Below are positions 16,291-25,528 of a stretch of 64,000 nt of DNA, piece after piece. The first letter of the stretch is position 1, and every line of letters starts with the position of its first letter. The translations under genes and the position numbers were made by a program. The notes under the pieces were generated by a model that saw nothing but the letters and a program-made list of their open reading frames with translations, was not told the origin of the DNA and did not search any database. Source of the DNA: Photobacterium sp. Ph5 (GTDB lineage Bacteria > Pseudomonadota > Gammaproteobacteria > Enterobacterales > Vibrionaceae); contig NZ_JADQAQ010000009.1 in NCBI RefSeq assembly GCF_022129445.1, forward strand, positions 42,117 to 106,116, read 5' to 3'.

Positions 16291-16947
16291 TTATCCTGCT
16301 AATTTTTCAGCATTAATCTGCGCTTCAAGTTTTTCTCGACCTTGAGGCGTTATACGTAAACATTCTTCAAATTGACTAAAACGCTGACTTTCAATCTGAT
16401 AATAAGCCGCCAGTAAATCAGATTCTATCCCGACTCGCTGACGCGCTTCTTTTAAACTTAAATCCATTAGCTCTGCACAGTTAATGGTATCTAATGGCTG
16501 ACAGTCAGAAACGTATCCAAGATGCGCCGCTTTCTTAAATACAGCAATATCATCATCAGAAAATTTATACGGCCCTGGGTATAAATATTTAGCTGCAAAC
16601 GCGTACATCTTCTTTTCAGCCGTTGACATTCGATTTGATGATCCCATCGTAAAACCAATAACAAATGCCTCATCTTTCGGTAGCATTCCCCGCCCTAATA
16701 AAAGGTGAATAACATCATGATCTTCTAGGCTAACAGCGCCATTAAATAAATTGATCCCAGGAATATCAAACTTCGGGTTTTCTATTAATCTCACAATCAA
16801 TGGAATATCTGCGCTACCGGCAGCCACAGGGGCTTGAGTCGCTAAACATTCTCTAATGGTGGCATTTTCTTCTTCTAACGGTACGTACCATTTTTTCCAA
16901 TGCGTGCCATTTTCTGGTAGTAAGTTTTTCTTGATACCATTTTCCAT
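16291..16947 (-). CDS. Orphan soluble protein at the end of the TelA-VWA operon
   Basis: 218 residues when started at ATG 16947, which has AAAGGA nine bases upstream; a longer frame begins with TTG at 16971 inside the telA stop region and is less likely. No signal peptide or membrane segment. The sequence has an N-terminal GTHWKKWYVPLEEENATIRE, a middle with ankyrin-like character (PLIVRLIENPKFDIPGINLF then DHDVIHLLLGRGMLPKDEAF), and a charged C-terminal tail. No family is recognised with confidence. It is the last gene of a six-gene minus-strand operon, 20 bases after telA, and is likely a cytoplasmic partner of the complex. Confidence 0.7.
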   Translation of the reverse strand: MENGIKKNLLPENGTHWKKWYVPLEEENATIRECLATQAPVAAGSADIPLIVRLIENPKFDIPGINLFNGAVSLEDHDVIHLLLGRGMLPKDEAFVIGFTMGSSNRMSTAEKKMYAFAAKYLYPGPYKFSDDDIAVFKKAAHLGYVSDCQPLDTINCAELMDLSLKEARQRVGIESDLLAAYYQIESQRFSQFEECLRITPQGREKLEAQINAEKLAG

Positions 16948-16967
16948 CTTAAATTCCTTTTCAAAGA

Positions 16968-18146
16968 TCAAAGTTCAATTAACTGAGACAAGTTCTGTTG
17001 AATGTCTTTGCCTTTTTCAGCATCTTTAATACGGCTTTCCATTTGCTCGGTTAATTGATCCATTTCTACAATAGATTGTGCCATTTGCGGTAAAGCTTTA
17101 ACTCGATACTGGCTAATATCATTTAATGCGGCATTAATATTTGAAAAGGCTTGTTTTAACTTACTGATATCTAATTGGCTCTCAGAAGCTTGTTTTTGGA
17201 TACTGACCCCTTGATCTCGAAGTTGCTCACTGGTTTGTAATATCAGATCATTAGTGGTGTCATTAACAGCTTGGGTCGCATCTAATAGTTTTTTCTGATG
17301 TTGAAGTGCAATCGACATGACGGACGCTGTTTCAAGCGCAGATACCGTCACATTTATCGCGCGATCAACACCTCGAATAAGCTCGCGGTTATTTTGCATG
17401 ATAACTTCGGTGGTAATCACAGCTTGCTGATTAACAGCCAATGTTTGCTGCAAATCCATCACTCGCTGACGTAATGGAAATAACACCTGCTCTTGTAAAA
17501 ACTTAACTTTGGTTTCTGTGTTTTGGGCTGTCTCGATTGTTTGATTTACTTTCTCATCAAGTAATTGGCCAAAGCGAACATAATCTTCAAGCAGAAATGT
17601 TAACTCACGATAACGAATTTGATCGGCTTCAAGCGTGATATTGTCACGTTGTAATTGTGCTTGACCGCCTCTAAGCGATTGTACAATATCCTTAATCACA
17701 CCTTCTGCCGTTTGATAACGTGAAAACCATTTCGCTATAGGGGTTCCAACAAAAGGAAGAAAGCTGAGTAAGCGTCGTATAGTTCCCATGGTAAAGTCAG
17801 TGCGATTAGGGTTAACCGCATTCACTTGTTGTTGCAGGTCTAATAAGCTTTTTGCTGTTCCACCACCATCTTGAGCATCATCAACTAACGTATGCAATGG
17901 GGTTTTCAATAACTGGCTACATTGAGCTAACTGACGACAACTATCTTCCCCTAAAGAGGTCATCAAGTTTGTCATATCTCGTTGCTGCGATAAATCACGT
18001 TCGCCGATAGCTAATAACATTGAAACGGTTTCTTCTACTTTCGTACTGATTTTATCGTGAGTTTCAGGAACTGATACTGGAATATCTAAGGCTTGTTTTA
18101 CCGTATCAGGCGTCGCTACTATAAGTGTCGTATTTTCCTGTGCCAT
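16968..18146 (-). CDS. telA: TelA-family toxic anion resistance protein
   Basis: 392 residues, almost wholly alpha-helical with coiled-coil character, no membrane segment. It fits the TelA/YaaN family: the LSFLPFVGTPIAKWFSRYQTA segment (about 130-150), the long LEEDYVRFGQLLDEKV-type helix and the later QHQKKLLDATQAVNDTTNDL helix are family hallmarks. TelA proteins are linked to tellurite and other toxic-anion or antimicrobial tolerance and, in comparative genomics, to the Ter/VWA stress network. Here it follows a membrane coiled-coil gene by nine bases and precedes the orphan gene; AAGGAT precedes its ATG. No TerC or TerD genes are nearby. Confidence 0.85.
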   Translation of the reverse strand: MAQENTTLIVATPDTVKQALDIPVSVPETHDKISTKVEETVSMLLAIGERDLSQQRDMTNLMTSLGEDSCRQLAQCSQLLKTPLHTLVDDAQDGGGTAKSLLDLQQQVNAVNPNRTDFTMGTIRRLLSFLPFVGTPIAKWFSRYQTAEGVIKDIVQSLRGGQAQLQRDNITLEADQIRYRELTFLLEDYVRFGQLLDEKVNQTIETAQNTETKVKFLQEQVLFPLRQRVMDLQQTLAVNQQAVITTEVIMQNNRELIRGVDRAINVTVSALETASVMSIALQHQKKLLDATQAVNDTTNDLILQTSEQLRDQGVSIQKQASESQLDISKLKQAFSNINAALNDISQYRVKALPQMAQSIVEMDQLTEQMESRIKDAEKGKDIQQNLSQLIEL

Positions 18147-18155
18147 TGTTCATCC

Positions 18156-18965
18156 TTAACGAGTACTGTATTTTTGTGCGCGCTGTGCAAGTAGACGTAA
18201 TTCTTCCATTGCCGTTTCTAATTCCATTCCTTGCTGCGATGAAAGAAGCGATATTTGAGAAAGTTGCGTTGTGACACGATCAAGCTCTGTCATTGCTTGT
18301 TCGTTTTCGATTAATACGGTTGTGATATGCTGATGAGCATCTTTATAGATAACAATTCGGTGCTGCAAAGCATCTATTTTTTGTTCTAGTAAGATTTGAG
18401 GCGATGTGATTTGTGTTAATTGGCAGCTAAGAACACTGAGTTGTTGTTGAATATAATCAATATCAATACCTGAGACAGCTTTAGTATTTACAATCACTGT
18501 CTGCAAATTATCTAACGCTCCAACAAAGACGGCTTCAGCCATTGTGATATAGCGTGAGTACGCTAATTCGTCTTTATTTAAGACCCTATCTAATACCTGC
18601 TGGAACGCATTGAATTTTAAGCCTAATTGATCAACTTGCTTTAGCGCATCTTGCTGTTTTATTTGGCTTAGCTCTTGCTTTAAATCAACCAGCGTTTGCT
18701 CTCGTTGTTGTAATAAACTGCGATGATATTTCTCAACAATAGCCTTAGCATGAGAATTATAATTAACCTTATATCCCCACAGTAATTTACTAAAGCATAA
18801 TGCTGTAGCTGCAATCGTGACTCCCCAGCTCAATAATTCACCAGAGAACAATAAGCTATATACGGCTCCAATCATGCCCACAACACCACTATATATAACT
18901 ATCGGATGTTGAATACTGTTAGAAATTACCTGATTTTTAATAGCTTGAGGCGACAGAATATCCAA
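18156..18965 (-). CDS. Membrane-anchored coiled-coil protein of the TelA operon
   Basis: 269 residues. Two membrane segments close to the N-terminus (about 23-40 and 45-65) are followed by a long cytoplasmic helical region (about 75-269) rich in Gln, Leu and Glu with heptad-like spacing (e.g. QQREQTLVDLKQELSQIKQQ). It starts with TTG at 18965, well placed behind AAGGAAGT. Topology resembles XpaC-like partners that accompany TelA in other bacteria, but sequence relationship is not established. Its likely job is to tie soluble TelA to the inner membrane. Spacing of nine to eleven bases to both neighbours shows operon membership. Confidence 0.72.
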   Translation of the reverse strand: MDILSPQAIKNQVISNSIQHPIVIYSGVVGMIGAVYSLLFSGELLSWGVTIAATALCFSKLLWGYKVNYNSHAKAIVEKYHRSLLQQREQTLVDLKQELSQIKQQDALKQVDQLGLKFNAFQQVLDRVLNKDELAYSRYITMAEAVFVGALDNLQTVIVNTKAVSGIDIDYIQQQLSVLSCQLTQITSPQILLEQKIDALQHRIVIYKDAHQHITTVLIENEQAMTELDRVTTQLSQISLLSSQQGMELETAMEELRLLAQRAQKYSTR

Positions 18966-18976
18966 TCTACTTCCTT

Positions 18977-20503
18977 TTAATAGGTTTCACTCATCAACGC
19001 AATTTCAACGCGCATTAATCTATTGGCATAACGACGCTGACTTTCCCCACTTAATTGAATTAATGGTTCATCACTTCCTTTACCCACAGCATGAATACGA
19101 CTGGCTTCAAAGCCGAGTTGATTCACCAAATAGCTTTTTACCGCCTTTGCACGTTTTGCCGATAATTCGATATTTAACGCTTTATCACCACGTAAACCGG
19201 TATGACCTTCAACTAGAATTCGAAAATTCGGGTAATGCGATAAACTTTCAGCAGTAAGATTAAGTTGCTGCTGACCGTTTGGTGTCAGTCGCTCGCTACC
19301 ACTAGAGAAAATAACTGGACGGGTTTTCAACGTGCCTATCTCACTCATATGTGCCCATTGCTTTGCACTTAATGCAGCAAATACTTCGCTAACTGGCCTG
19401 TGTGATGGTTCATTTAAAGCAATATCATTAAGTGTTTGTTGTACAGTTTGAATAGGAGGGGAATGTATTATCCGATAGGGATCATTATTGGGTAGCCACT
19501 GTTGCGGCACTGCTGATGTATCATTGATAATTGTAATAGTGCTATCGATGGTATCGAGTAGTAACTGGGATTGACCAAACCAAGCAGATACGTTGTCGTT
19601 GAGCCCTATCCATCGTACACCGTTAAGCAACTGCTTAACTTGAGTATTCGGTAAGTCTGTAATACTTTCGATCTCTTGAACTAATACATTAGGATTATCA
19701 CGATAATATTTAAGTACCTTAAAATAGGTTGCTAATACGCGATCAAGTATTTCAGGCTTATTTTTAATCACGGCTTTATTGGCAAGAAGTACATCAACAA
19801 TTAAGTTTTTCGTATCATCAGTACTAATAATGGTTTCAAAATTACCTTCGGCAAGCGCGGTTGACACGTCAGGCTCCCACAATACAGCAACATCTAATTT
19901 GCCTTCTATTAATTGTGATAACGCATCGCTTGAGCCAGCAGTCGCAACTCGTTTAACGTTGTTAGATTTAAAAAGATTAAGATCGAAGTGAGAAGATATC
20001 GCGCTCAGTAAGTGTTCACTGGGTGAATCATGAGTGTAACCAATCGATAAGGATTTATTCGTTTTCAAATCATTGATCGACGTAACAACATCGGTATTCG
20101 CGACAATAGCATCGCCACCATGTGACTCATCAATGACAGCAACGATACTGGCTGGGTAACGGTATACTTTACCAGATGTAATATAAGCATCCACACTTGC
20201 AACGGCAAAATCTAATTCACCGTTTGCTATACCTTCCATACGTTGGGAGTAATCAGCGCCATCATCAATACAAGATAAACGATAACCTTCATTGCGTAAT
20301 AATCGTCGCATTTCTTTAGAGCATAGTGGGTAATAGCCAACCCAATTATCCATCCCTATTTTTATTACACCTTTGGTATTTCGCGCATCCGATGTATCAG
20401 CATAAACATGATCATCAATATGGGGCTGCAAAAACTTATAGGTAATTAAGCCGATGATCCCTAGCACTAAAATAAAAAGAGCAAACTTACTATGCTTTTG
20501 CAT
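18977..20503 (-). CDS. Solute-binding-like protein fused to an OmpA peptidoglycan-binding domain (second copy)
   Basis: 508 residues. An N-terminal signal anchor (MQKHSKFALFILVLGIIGLITY) precedes an NMT1/SsuA-like periplasmic binding domain (about 45-320; IKIGMDNWVGYYPLCSKEM, then SIGYTHDSPSEHLLSA and AVLWEPDVSTAL). The C-terminal 110 residues form an OmpA-like domain: PVIFSSGSERLTPNGQQQL and ILVEGHTGLRGDKALNIELS followed by KRAKAVKSYLV, the classic diaminopimelate-binding layout. So it should bind a small molecule in the periplasm while gripping peptidoglycan. It is a distant paralogue of the first gene of the operon. No ABC permease or ATPase is nearby, so transport is unlikely. Confidence 0.85.
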   Translation of the reverse strand: MQKHSKFALFILVLGIIGLITYKFLQPHIDDHVYADTSDARNTKGVIKIGMDNWVGYYPLCSKEMRRLLRNEGYRLSCIDDGADYSQRMEGIANGELDFAVASVDAYITSGKVYRYPASIVAVIDESHGGDAIVANTDVVTSINDLKTNKSLSIGYTHDSPSEHLLSAISSHFDLNLFKSNNVKRVATAGSSDALSQLIEGKLDVAVLWEPDVSTALAEGNFETIISTDDTKNLIVDVLLANKAVIKNKPEILDRVLATYFKVLKYYRDNPNVLVQEIESITDLPNTQVKQLLNGVRWIGLNDNVSAWFGQSQLLLDTIDSTITIINDTSAVPQQWLPNNDPYRIIHSPPIQTVQQTLNDIALNEPSHRPVSEVFAALSAKQWAHMSEIGTLKTRPVIFSSGSERLTPNGQQQLNLTAESLSHYPNFRILVEGHTGLRGDKALNIELSAKRAKAVKSYLVNQLGFEASRIHAVGKGSDEPLIQLSGESQRRYANRLMRVEIALMSETY

Positions 20504-20517
20504 ATATGACCTTTTTC

Positions 20518-21297
20518 TTAATTAAAACTAGCGACATCAAACTCTGCAGATTCTGCTAATACATTTTTTAGCCCTGCTAACAGTTTTTCTGGGTTATTAG
20601 CCGATTGGTAATAGGTGATCCCTTTTGCATTAAGCGCATGTTGCTCACCAATGCAAAAGCCTATGGTATGAATGGTAACGGGTGAATCACGGTAGATACG
20701 ATTAATCGCAGGTTGTGGATTTTCTCCCTGGCTTGCATCACCATCGGTAACAATCACAACGTTATATTCCCCATAACCCAATTGTTTACTGGCTTGACGC
20801 TCTAATGCTGCGTAGCTCGAATCTAGAGAGCTTTTTAATGGTGTTGCACCACCAGCTGTTACGTCATAAATCGCTTGTTTTAATGTCGCTCGATTATTAT
20901 TGCCAAGTGGTACACGCAATGACGCATCTTTATTATCAAAAACATATAACCCGACATTGGCTGAATTAGGAATATCGTTAATAAAAGTTTGTATTGCTTG
21001 CTTTGCCGCGACAATTTTCTTTTGCCCATTACCACAATTAGTATTATCCATCGAACCGCTACCATCAAAAATCAATAGGTAGTTAGTCGCCAGCCAATTA
21101 TCGGAAACGAGTGCATTTTCATTATTTAGTGCAGGCCAATCATTTTTTAAAGCATCAAATCCATATCCACTTGATGCGTCAATTTTTTTTATCTGTGTAC
21201 TACTGTCTTTTGATCCTGTCGAGTTAACCCCAGAGCTCGGTTTAAAAAACACCACAGCAAAAGCAATAAGGCAGCAAGAATAAATTATAAATCTCAT
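20518..21297 (-). CDS. Membrane-anchored von Willebrand factor A protein
   Basis: 259 residues: an N-terminal signal anchor (MRFIIYSCCLIAFAVVFF) followed by a VWA domain (about 70-245). The metal-ion-dependent adhesion site is complete: DGSGSMD, the Thr in GGATPLKSS, and the TDGDAS loop. Such domains bind protein partners through a divalent cation. A short Ser-rich linker (about 20-50) separates anchor and domain, so the domain faces the periplasm. It sits between the two solute-binding/OmpA genes with gaps of 11 and 14 bases, implying a stoichiometric complex with them. Confidence 0.88.
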   Translation of the reverse strand: MRFIIYSCCLIAFAVVFFKPSSGVNSTGSKDSSTQIKKIDASSGYGFDALKNDWPALNNENALVSDNWLATNYLLIFDGSGSMDNTNCGNGQKKIVAAKQAIQTFINDIPNSANVGLYVFDNKDASLRVPLGNNNRATLKQAIYDVTAGGATPLKSSLDSSYAALERQASKQLGYGEYNVVIVTDGDASQGENPQPAINRIYRDSPVTIHTIGFCIGEQHALNAKGITYYQSANNPEKLLAGLKNVLAESAEFDVASFN

Positions 21298-21308
21298 ATC
21301 ATGCTCAC

Positions 21309-23024
21309 TTATAAAGGTTGGAAAACATCAGATTCAGCTTCTAACTGAATAATACGAAAGACGACGCGCATATTTGATCGCCATTCAGATTCAGTTGCAG
21401 GTGCACAAGGCTCATTACCACACATCCCTGTTTTAGGGCTACCAAAACCATGCCCAACTAAAGCAAACTGACTCGCATCTAAAGCAATGCCTTGATCGGT
21501 AGCGAATGTTAATACGCTTTGTTTAACGCTTTGCGCACGCGATAAGCTGATATTGCGGTTTGATTGTTTAATGCGGTTTAACACCACACCAGTTTCACCT
21601 TTTTTCTTAGAGCGTAAATATTTCAAAGGATCACTGTGACCTTCAACAGTGATCACCGCACCACCATAAGTAGAGGCTAGTTCAATTACACGCTTAAATT
21701 CTGTTTGATATAACGACGAATTAAAGCTGTTTTGGTTAGGTTGAAAAGCGACTTCAAAAGAAAACAGTTCACCATCAGCCAATGAATTCTGTTGCTGTTT
21801 TTTAGCAACCACTGAAGCGACACGCTCACTGTTAAAACGTGATTTGTTATTAAACTCAATATCAGCACCTAATTGGGTAAAATCCCAATTTGCTAATTGA
21901 GGAAGTGTCGAAGCTGACGTTAAACTAAGCCGCTTTAACGTAGTTTGGATTTCATTACTGACTTTGGTAATGTTTCTTGGATACGCCATGTCACTAAATA
22001 ACTGCTTATTAGCGTTAATATCTAAATGCTCTGCGTCAGCATAGAGTCCTTTTATGTCTTCTATTGCATCAGGAGAATCAAGCAACAGATCAGCAGAATA
22101 AGACAATAAAGGTGTCAATTTTGCGTTTTTAGCATTCGCATTATTAAACAAAACCTTCACTTCATCTGTTGCGCTATTTAACGCTTTTACAAAATTCATT
22201 ACGTCACTGCGATGGCTATTAAAATAATCCGCTCTCACCGCATAGACATCCGCTATCACTCGGTTAGCCGTTTTAGTTGACATTAATATCTTAGCGCCTT
22301 TAACCGAATCTTCAGATCCAGTACCGACAGCTCCCCCTGATGTTAGTGCTAACGCATCAGGTAGAATTACGAATACTGCATCGACATCATTTTCATATAA
22401 TGCACTGGCTGGACTATTATTCGTCCCTGTAAGATCGGGCAACCATTTAATGGTGACATCATCGGGTGTTAACCCTGCATCTTTTAATACAGCTCCCATA
22501 TAATCCACATGCGGACCATACGCTTGCAGCGCGATCGTCTTACCTTTTAAATCTGCCACGGTACGAACGCTCGGTTTAACGACTAAAGCATCACCACCTG
22601 ATGACCAAGATAATTGATGAATAATAATAGGGGTAACTGAAGGATTGCTGGCTAATAAGTCAGATGCTGCATTAACCATCCCTAATGTTCCGCGAAGGTA
22701 GGGCGTTTTTCCTGACAGGTAATTCGTGAGCTGATCTGAAAATTTATCATTTCGACTTAATCTAAATTTCAGTCCATAACTAGAAAAAAGAGAATTACTT
22801 GAGGTGATCGATTGGCTACCATTCGCATAAATCGTATTAATATCTGCGCCCCAAGTAATCACTGGCAGTTCAAAAGTCTGTTCATTAACTTTTGAAACTG
22901 GCGTATTAATAAGTTGGGCTAGTGGTATTGGATTTATATATTGAGGTTTTGCTGCGGCAAACGTTGAAATCAATACTGCCAACACAAAGAGCCAATACCG
23001 AAAATATCTAATCATCAATCCCAT
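21309..23024 (-). CDS. Solute-binding-like protein fused to an OmpA peptidoglycan-binding domain (first copy)
   Basis: 571 residues from ATG 23024, chosen because GGGGGAAACA precedes it and a proper signal peptide follows (MGLMIRYFRYWLFVLAVLIS, cleaved near TFAAA); the open frame itself extends to 23132. Residues about 45-400 resemble nitrate/taurine/thiamine-precursor binding proteins (ADLKGKTIALQAYGPHVDYM; DAVFVILPDALALTSGG). The C-terminal part (about 440-565) is OmpA-like with VITVEGHSDPLKYLR and NRNISLSRAQSVKQSVL. It heads the six-gene operon. Two such fusions flanking a VWA gene suggest a peptidoglycan-tethered sensor module. Confidence 0.85.
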   Translation of the reverse strand: MGLMIRYFRYWLFVLAVLISTFAAAKPQYINPIPLAQLINTPVSKVNEQTFELPVITWGADINTIYANGSQSITSSNSLFSSYGLKFRLSRNDKFSDQLTNYLSGKTPYLRGTLGMVNAASDLLASNPSVTPIIIHQLSWSSGGDALVVKPSVRTVADLKGKTIALQAYGPHVDYMGAVLKDAGLTPDDVTIKWLPDLTGTNNSPASALYENDVDAVFVILPDALALTSGGAVGTGSEDSVKGAKILMSTKTANRVIADVYAVRADYFNSHRSDVMNFVKALNSATDEVKVLFNNANAKNAKLTPLLSYSADLLLDSPDAIEDIKGLYADAEHLDINANKQLFSDMAYPRNITKVSNEIQTTLKRLSLTSASTLPQLANWDFTQLGADIEFNNKSRFNSERVASVVAKKQQQNSLADGELFSFEVAFQPNQNSFNSSLYQTEFKRVIELASTYGGAVITVEGHSDPLKYLRSKKKGETGVVLNRIKQSNRNISLSRAQSVKQSVLTFATDQGIALDASQFALVGHGFGSPKTGMCGNEPCAPATESEWRSNMRVVFRIIQLEAESDVFQPL

Positions 23025-23460
23025 TGTTTCCCCCATTACAACAGTCAAAAACGTAACTACGCTTTTTTGAGTAATAGGTACCATACCGGATAAAAAATAC
23101 GCGTCAGGCTTGTAGCACGAAACATATGCCAATTTGCGATTGAATTCATAGTAATTATATAAACGACTTTTTAACTTTCAGTTTTTCTAGATAACGCGCA
23201 TTGAATACACACTCATAAAAAGCAATGAAAATTGCTTACAAAGATGAATTTTAACGTCATTCATTCACTATCAATGCGTTTTGTGTGAGTCATGTCCGTA
23301 GATTGTTAGCTCAACGTCAAATCAAACAGTACAATAAAACACCTTTCAATTCTCTGACATTCAGACTGTGAATGCATCATATTCTTCCCATCAGCAGTTA
23401 GTGACATTCAAGAGTTAGAGTATTAGCTCTTAAAAAACCAATAAAAACATAAAGGAAATT
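23025..23460. other. Divergent intergenic region, promoters of the TelA operon and of the barrel protein gene
   Basis: 436 bases without a gene. It must hold the minus-strand promoter of the six-gene operon and the plus-strand promoter of the outer-membrane protein. No clear operator palindrome was found by eye. Confidence 0.4.
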
Positions 23461-24033
23461 ATGATGAAAAAGATTCTATTACCATTAGCACTTGTTCTTA
23501 CAACAGCATCTGGCGTAGCACTTGCCGATCAGACAGGTCCATACGTTGGTGCAAGCCTTGGTAATGCAACTACGGATCTTAAAGCTGACCATTGGGAACA
23601 TAACTACGACGAAAATGTAGTTGCATACGGCTTATACGGTGGTTACAACTTCACTGAAAATCTTGGTCTTGAAGCAACATTAGGTCAAACAGGCGAACAA
23701 GATAACATTAAAAAAGGTTACGCGACTCTGACTCCTCGCGTAATGATGCCACTTAATGATCAGTTATCTCTATTTGCTAAAGCAGGTGTCGCTTACGTTG
23801 CTGTTGATGGCGATTACGATGGTATCGACAATATGAACCGTCACGATATTGATGTTGATGGTTTTGGCTGGACTGCGGGTGCAGGTGTTAACTTTGCCGT
23901 TGCTGAACATATCGATCTTCGTGCAGGTATTGACTACTTATCAACAGATCTTGAAAAAGCGGATAACGATAAAGATTTAAACATCGACTCAGAAACAACG
24001 ATGTATTATGTAGGTGTTAACTACAATTTCTAA
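23461..24033 (+). CDS. Outer-membrane beta-barrel protein (OmpA/OmpW-like small porin fold)
   Basis: 190 residues with a Sec signal peptide ending SGVALA before DQTGPYVGASLG. The mature part alternates polar and hydrophobic residues in about eight strands (YGLYGGYNFTENLGLEATLG, GFGWTAGAGVNFAVAEHIDLRAG), and ends in YVGVNYNF with the C-terminal Phe needed for BAM recognition. No OmpA peptidoglycan-binding domain is present, so it is a bare eight-stranded barrel of the OmpA-like transmembrane type. Strongly biased codons and a strong terminator point to high expression. AAAGGAA precedes two adjacent ATG codons (23461, 23464). Confidence 0.85.
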   Translation: MMKKILLPLALVLTTASGVALADQTGPYVGASLGNATTDLKADHWEHNYDENVVAYGLYGGYNFTENLGLEATLGQTGEQDNIKKGYATLTPRVMMPLNDQLSLFAKAGVAYVAVDGDYDGIDNMNRHDIDVDGFGWTAGAGVNFAVAEHIDLRAGIDYLSTDLEKADNDKDLNIDSETTMYYVGVNYNF

Positions 24034-24056
24034 TGTAGTATGATCATCTCTAAGTG

Positions 24057-24089
24057 AAAAAAGCCATTAACTCAGTTAATGGCTTTTTT
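24057..24089 (+). terminator. Strong terminator of the barrel protein gene
   Basis: Arms AAAAAAGCCATTAACT and AGTTAATGGCTTTTTT are perfectly complementary around a minimal loop, with a run of six T residues. Confidence 0.9.
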
Positions 24090-24500
24090 CATTATTGCAG
24101 TAAAGCACGTTAGATATTTATATCGAATCTGATTTTTGTAGAATTTTTATTCGCTTACTTCGCCAAAAATGAACATATGCTCAACCTTACGATCATCCGC
24201 TCAGCATTAAAAAATAAAGCAATCGTAGTCAGGAGCAATATCTCGCGGTTAACTAGAATTAACCCCACTTTTATTGGGATCTAAACAGGATTTATTCGCA
24301 TTTTGAATTGACAAAAACACTGAAAAAGTCAATTATCGATTTATCAAATGCTCTTACGTAAACCATTCGCTCACAGTGTGTGTAAATGGTTTTGTATGAA
24401 CAGGTTAAGAATAAGTAATAAATTCTTTTGAGCATGACAGCATTTCACGTTATAAATAGTGGCTGGCATGACATGAGCCCTATAGATAAGGTCAATAGAT
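24090..24500 (+). other. Upstream region of the transaldolase gene
   Basis: 411 bases without a gene. A short palindrome GGTTAA-N6-TTAACC lies at 24247-24264, and AAACCATT/AATGGTTT arms enclose about 20 bases near 24360-24395. Either could be regulatory; neither is assigned. Confidence 0.35.
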
Positions 24501-25451
24501 ATGAGCACAAAATTAGAACAACTACGCGCACTAACTACTGTTGTAGCAGATACTGGCGATATTAAAGACATTAAAAAATACCAACCAGAAGACGCGACAA
24601 CTAACCCATCTTTGATCTTAAAAGCGGCACAAATCGCTGAGTACGCACCACTTATCGATGCTTCTATCGCTTACGCAAAAGCGCAAGGCGATGATAAAGC
24701 ACAACAAGTACAAGATACTTGCGATATGCTTGCAGTAAGCATTGGTAAAGAAATTCTTAACGTTGTACCTGGCCGTATTTCAACTGAAGTTGATGCGCGC
24801 CTTTCTTACGATACAGAAGGCAGTGTTACTAAAGCACGTCAACTTATCAAAATGTACAACGATGCTGGTATCAGCAACGATCGTATCCTAATCAAACTAG
24901 CTTCTACTTGGGAAGGTATCCGTGCAGCGGAAATCCTAGAAAAAGAAGGTATCAACTGTAACCTAACGCTTCTATTCTCTTTTGCGCAGGCTCGTGCTTG
25001 TGCTGAGGCTGGCGTATTCCTTATTTCGCCATTCGTTGGTCGTATTATGGACTGGTACAAAGCGAAAGAAGGTCGTGATTTTGCACCACAAGAAGATCCA
25101 GGTGTGATTTCTGTAACGAATATCTATAACTACTACAAAGAACACGGTTACAATACTGTAGTTATGGGCGCAAGCTTCCGTAATACTGGTGAAATTCTTG
25201 AACTAGCAGGTTGTGACCGTTTAACGATTAGTCCACAACTTCTTCAAGAACTAGAAGAAGCACAAGGTGACGTTGTTGAAAAACTAAAAGCAACAACTGA
25301 TCTGAAAGATCGTCCGGCAGCAATGACACATGCTGAGTTCCTATGGGAACATAATCAAGATCCAATGGCAGTTGAGAAACTAGCGGAAGGTATTCGTAAC
25401 TTCGCAATTGACCAAGGTAAACTTGAAGCTATGATTGCAGAGCGTCTTTAA
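24501..25451 (+). CDS. talB: Transaldolase
   Basis: 316 residues, the normal length of TalB. It moves a dihydroxyacetone unit from sedoheptulose 7-phosphate to glyceraldehyde 3-phosphate in the non-oxidative pentose phosphate pathway. The Schiff-base Lys132 lies in [13 protein letters not shown], and the family signatures ATTNPSLI near residue 33 and [15 protein letters not shown] are intact. AAGG precedes ATG at a normal distance. It stands directly before transketolase, as often seen in Vibrionaceae, with a hairpin between the two genes that may lower tkt read-through. Codon use is that of a highly expressed gene. Confidence 0.97.
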   Translation: MSTKLEQLRALTTVVADTGDIKDIKKYQPEDATTNPSLILKAAQIAEYAPLIDASIAYAKAQGDDKAQQVQDTCDMLAVSIGKEILNVVPGRISTEVDARLSYDTEGSVTKARQLIKMYNDAGISNDRILIKLASTWEGIRAAEILEKEGINCNLTLLFSFAQARACAEAGVFLISPFVGRIMDWYKAKEGRDFAPQEDPGVISVTNIYNYYKEHGYNTVVMGASFRNTGEILELAGCDRLTISPQLLQELEEAQGDVVEKLKATTDLKDRPAAMTHAEFLWEHNQDPMAVEKLAEGIRNFAIDQGKLEAMIAERL

Positions 25452-25470
25452 TCGCTTAATTAAGTATTCC

Positions 25471-25494
25471 AGAAAGCGGCCTTTGCCGCTTTCT
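25471..25494 (+). terminator. Intercistronic hairpin between talB and tkt
   Basis: AGAAAGCGGC and GCCGCTTTCT form a perfect 10-bp stem with a 4-base CTTT loop. Only a short T-poor tail (TAAGTTT) follows, so it may act as an attenuating or mRNA-stabilising element instead of a full terminator. Confidence 0.65.
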
Positions 25495-25528
25495 TAAGTT
25501 TAAATCTCATATATTTGGTGGAAACACT

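Noticed and set aside
23025..23132. Longer N-terminus for the first solute-binding/OmpA fusion
   Set aside because: A signal peptide and GGGGGA site support ATG 23024; the extension has no support.
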